From contig NW_026947501.1 in the NCBI RefSeq assembly GCF_034190915.1, positions 5,580,001 to 5,644,000 of the forward strand: a stretch of 64,000 bases of DNA. Reading direction: 5' to 3'. Below are positions 63,955 through 64,000 of this stretch, piece by piece. Source of the stretch: Cavia porcellus. Lineage: Eukaryota; Chordata; Mammalia; Rodentia; Caviidae. The translations under genes were made by a program, and so were the position numbers. The notes beneath the pieces are model-generated. The model was given only the letters and a program-made list of their open reading frames with translations. It was not told the origin of the DNA and searched no databases. Position 1 is the first letter of the stretch. Each line of letters begins with the position of its first letter.

Positions 63955-64000
63955 CAGCATGGGGAGGTCAGGAAACATGCAGTGGCAATGTAGAATAGTT

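Larger units (their letters stand above)
1..64000 (+). repeat. Satellite DNA array, ~208-bp monomer, head-to-tail
   Basis: The landmark GGAAACATGC, followed by TGGCAATGTAGGAT, recurs every ~206-209 bases from the first base to the last, giving about 307 monomers. Each monomer also carries CACTAGTAGGAGTGAG near its middle and GGAGAAAAGCACCAC near its end. All copies followed are in the same orientation (the strand given is arbitrary). No stretch over about 100 bases fails to align to the monomer, so no unique DNA, transposon or gene is present. Long arrays of ~200-bp tandem monomers are typical of eukaryotic centromeric or pericentromeric heterochromatin, but location and species are inference. 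The family is not recognised. Confidence 0.98.
62520..64000 (+). repeat. 2,495-bp 12-monomer unit, cut by the window end
   Basis: This is the tandem partner of 60025-61505. The window stops inside a monomer (GGCAATGTAGAATAGTT), so the array continues beyond the right edge, as it does beyond the left. Confidence 0.85.

Noticed and set aside
1..64000. CRISPR array
   Set aside because: The repeating unit is ~208 bp of continuous related sequence with no short constant repeat separated by unrelated spacers.
1..64000. CENP-B box (TTCG....A..CGGG core)
   Set aside because: I looked for the core on both strands. Near matches such as CTTCGTGGGGTGG lack the required A and CGGG positions.
1..64000. 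Inverted segments or palindromic turn-rounds in the array
   Set aside because: I scanned for reverse-complement landmarks (CCACCCCGTG, CTCCTACTAGTG) along the + strand and saw none, so orientation looks uniform.
1..64000. RNA polymerase III boxes, tRNA- or 5S-derived satellite
   Set aside because: No convincing A-box/B-box pair or tRNA fold is visible in the monomer. GGTTTCTAACAGG-like strings are only superficially similar.

Overview
The whole 64 kb window is one uninterrupted, head-to-tail satellite DNA array. The basic monomer is about 208 bp (about 307 copies), and every copy I followed has the same orientation. I find no protein-coding gene, tRNA, rRNA, transposon, CRISPR array or unique-sequence island. 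Because 208 is not a multiple of 3, the many short open frames are by-products of the repeat. An array like this points to a eukaryotic nuclear genome, typically centromeric, pericentromeric or other constitutive heterochromatin. Variation concentrates at CpG positions as C>T or G>A changes, which suggests germline cytosine methylation, as in vertebrates or plants. I cannot name the species or the satellite family from sequence alone.

The monomer is itself built from three diverged sub-repeats of about 65-73 bp. Each carries a box of the form GAAAARCAYCRCGGGGTGGT, at monomer offsets 35, 100 and 173 when counting starts at GGAAACATGC. The + strand is strongly purine- and G-rich (my consensus has 76 G, 30 C, 60 A and 42 T). 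Each box can fold into a short stem with a GGG loop.

Layout, defined by shared monomer variants and by long-range copies at fixed offsets:
- Domain A (1-17,100): a mosaic of higher-order repeats, including a 1,661-bp 8-mer, and blocks copied at offsets of 6,161, 8,655, 5,329, 2,212 and 12,112 bp. An alpha-beta monomer pair is used throughout. A 67-bp sub-repeat expansion occurs twice.
- Domain B (17,085-24,065): two tandem copies of a roughly 3.5-kb, 17-monomer unit that differ by whole-monomer gains and losses.
- 24,066-26,560: diverged monomers without an obvious long unit.
- Domain C (26,560-48,382): nested units, with two nearly identical tandem 4,146-bp 20-mers (38,439-46,730), an older relative at 32.0-35.5 kb, and an interlude block used twice.
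- Domain D (48,383-54,200): 11- and 12-monomer copies with an island of C-type monomers at about 49.2-50.05 kb.
- Domain E (54,200-57,640): diverged 6-mer periodicity.
- Domain F (57,640-64,000): a 2,495-bp 12-mer that runs off the end of the window.

Nothing acts as a gene set here. The biology is array evolution: repeated unequal exchange or segmental amplification in monomer register, with local homogenisation and CpG decay. The offsets come from reading shared variants and aligned landmarks by eye. Block edges are good to about 20-50 bp unless stated. I did not compute percent identities.
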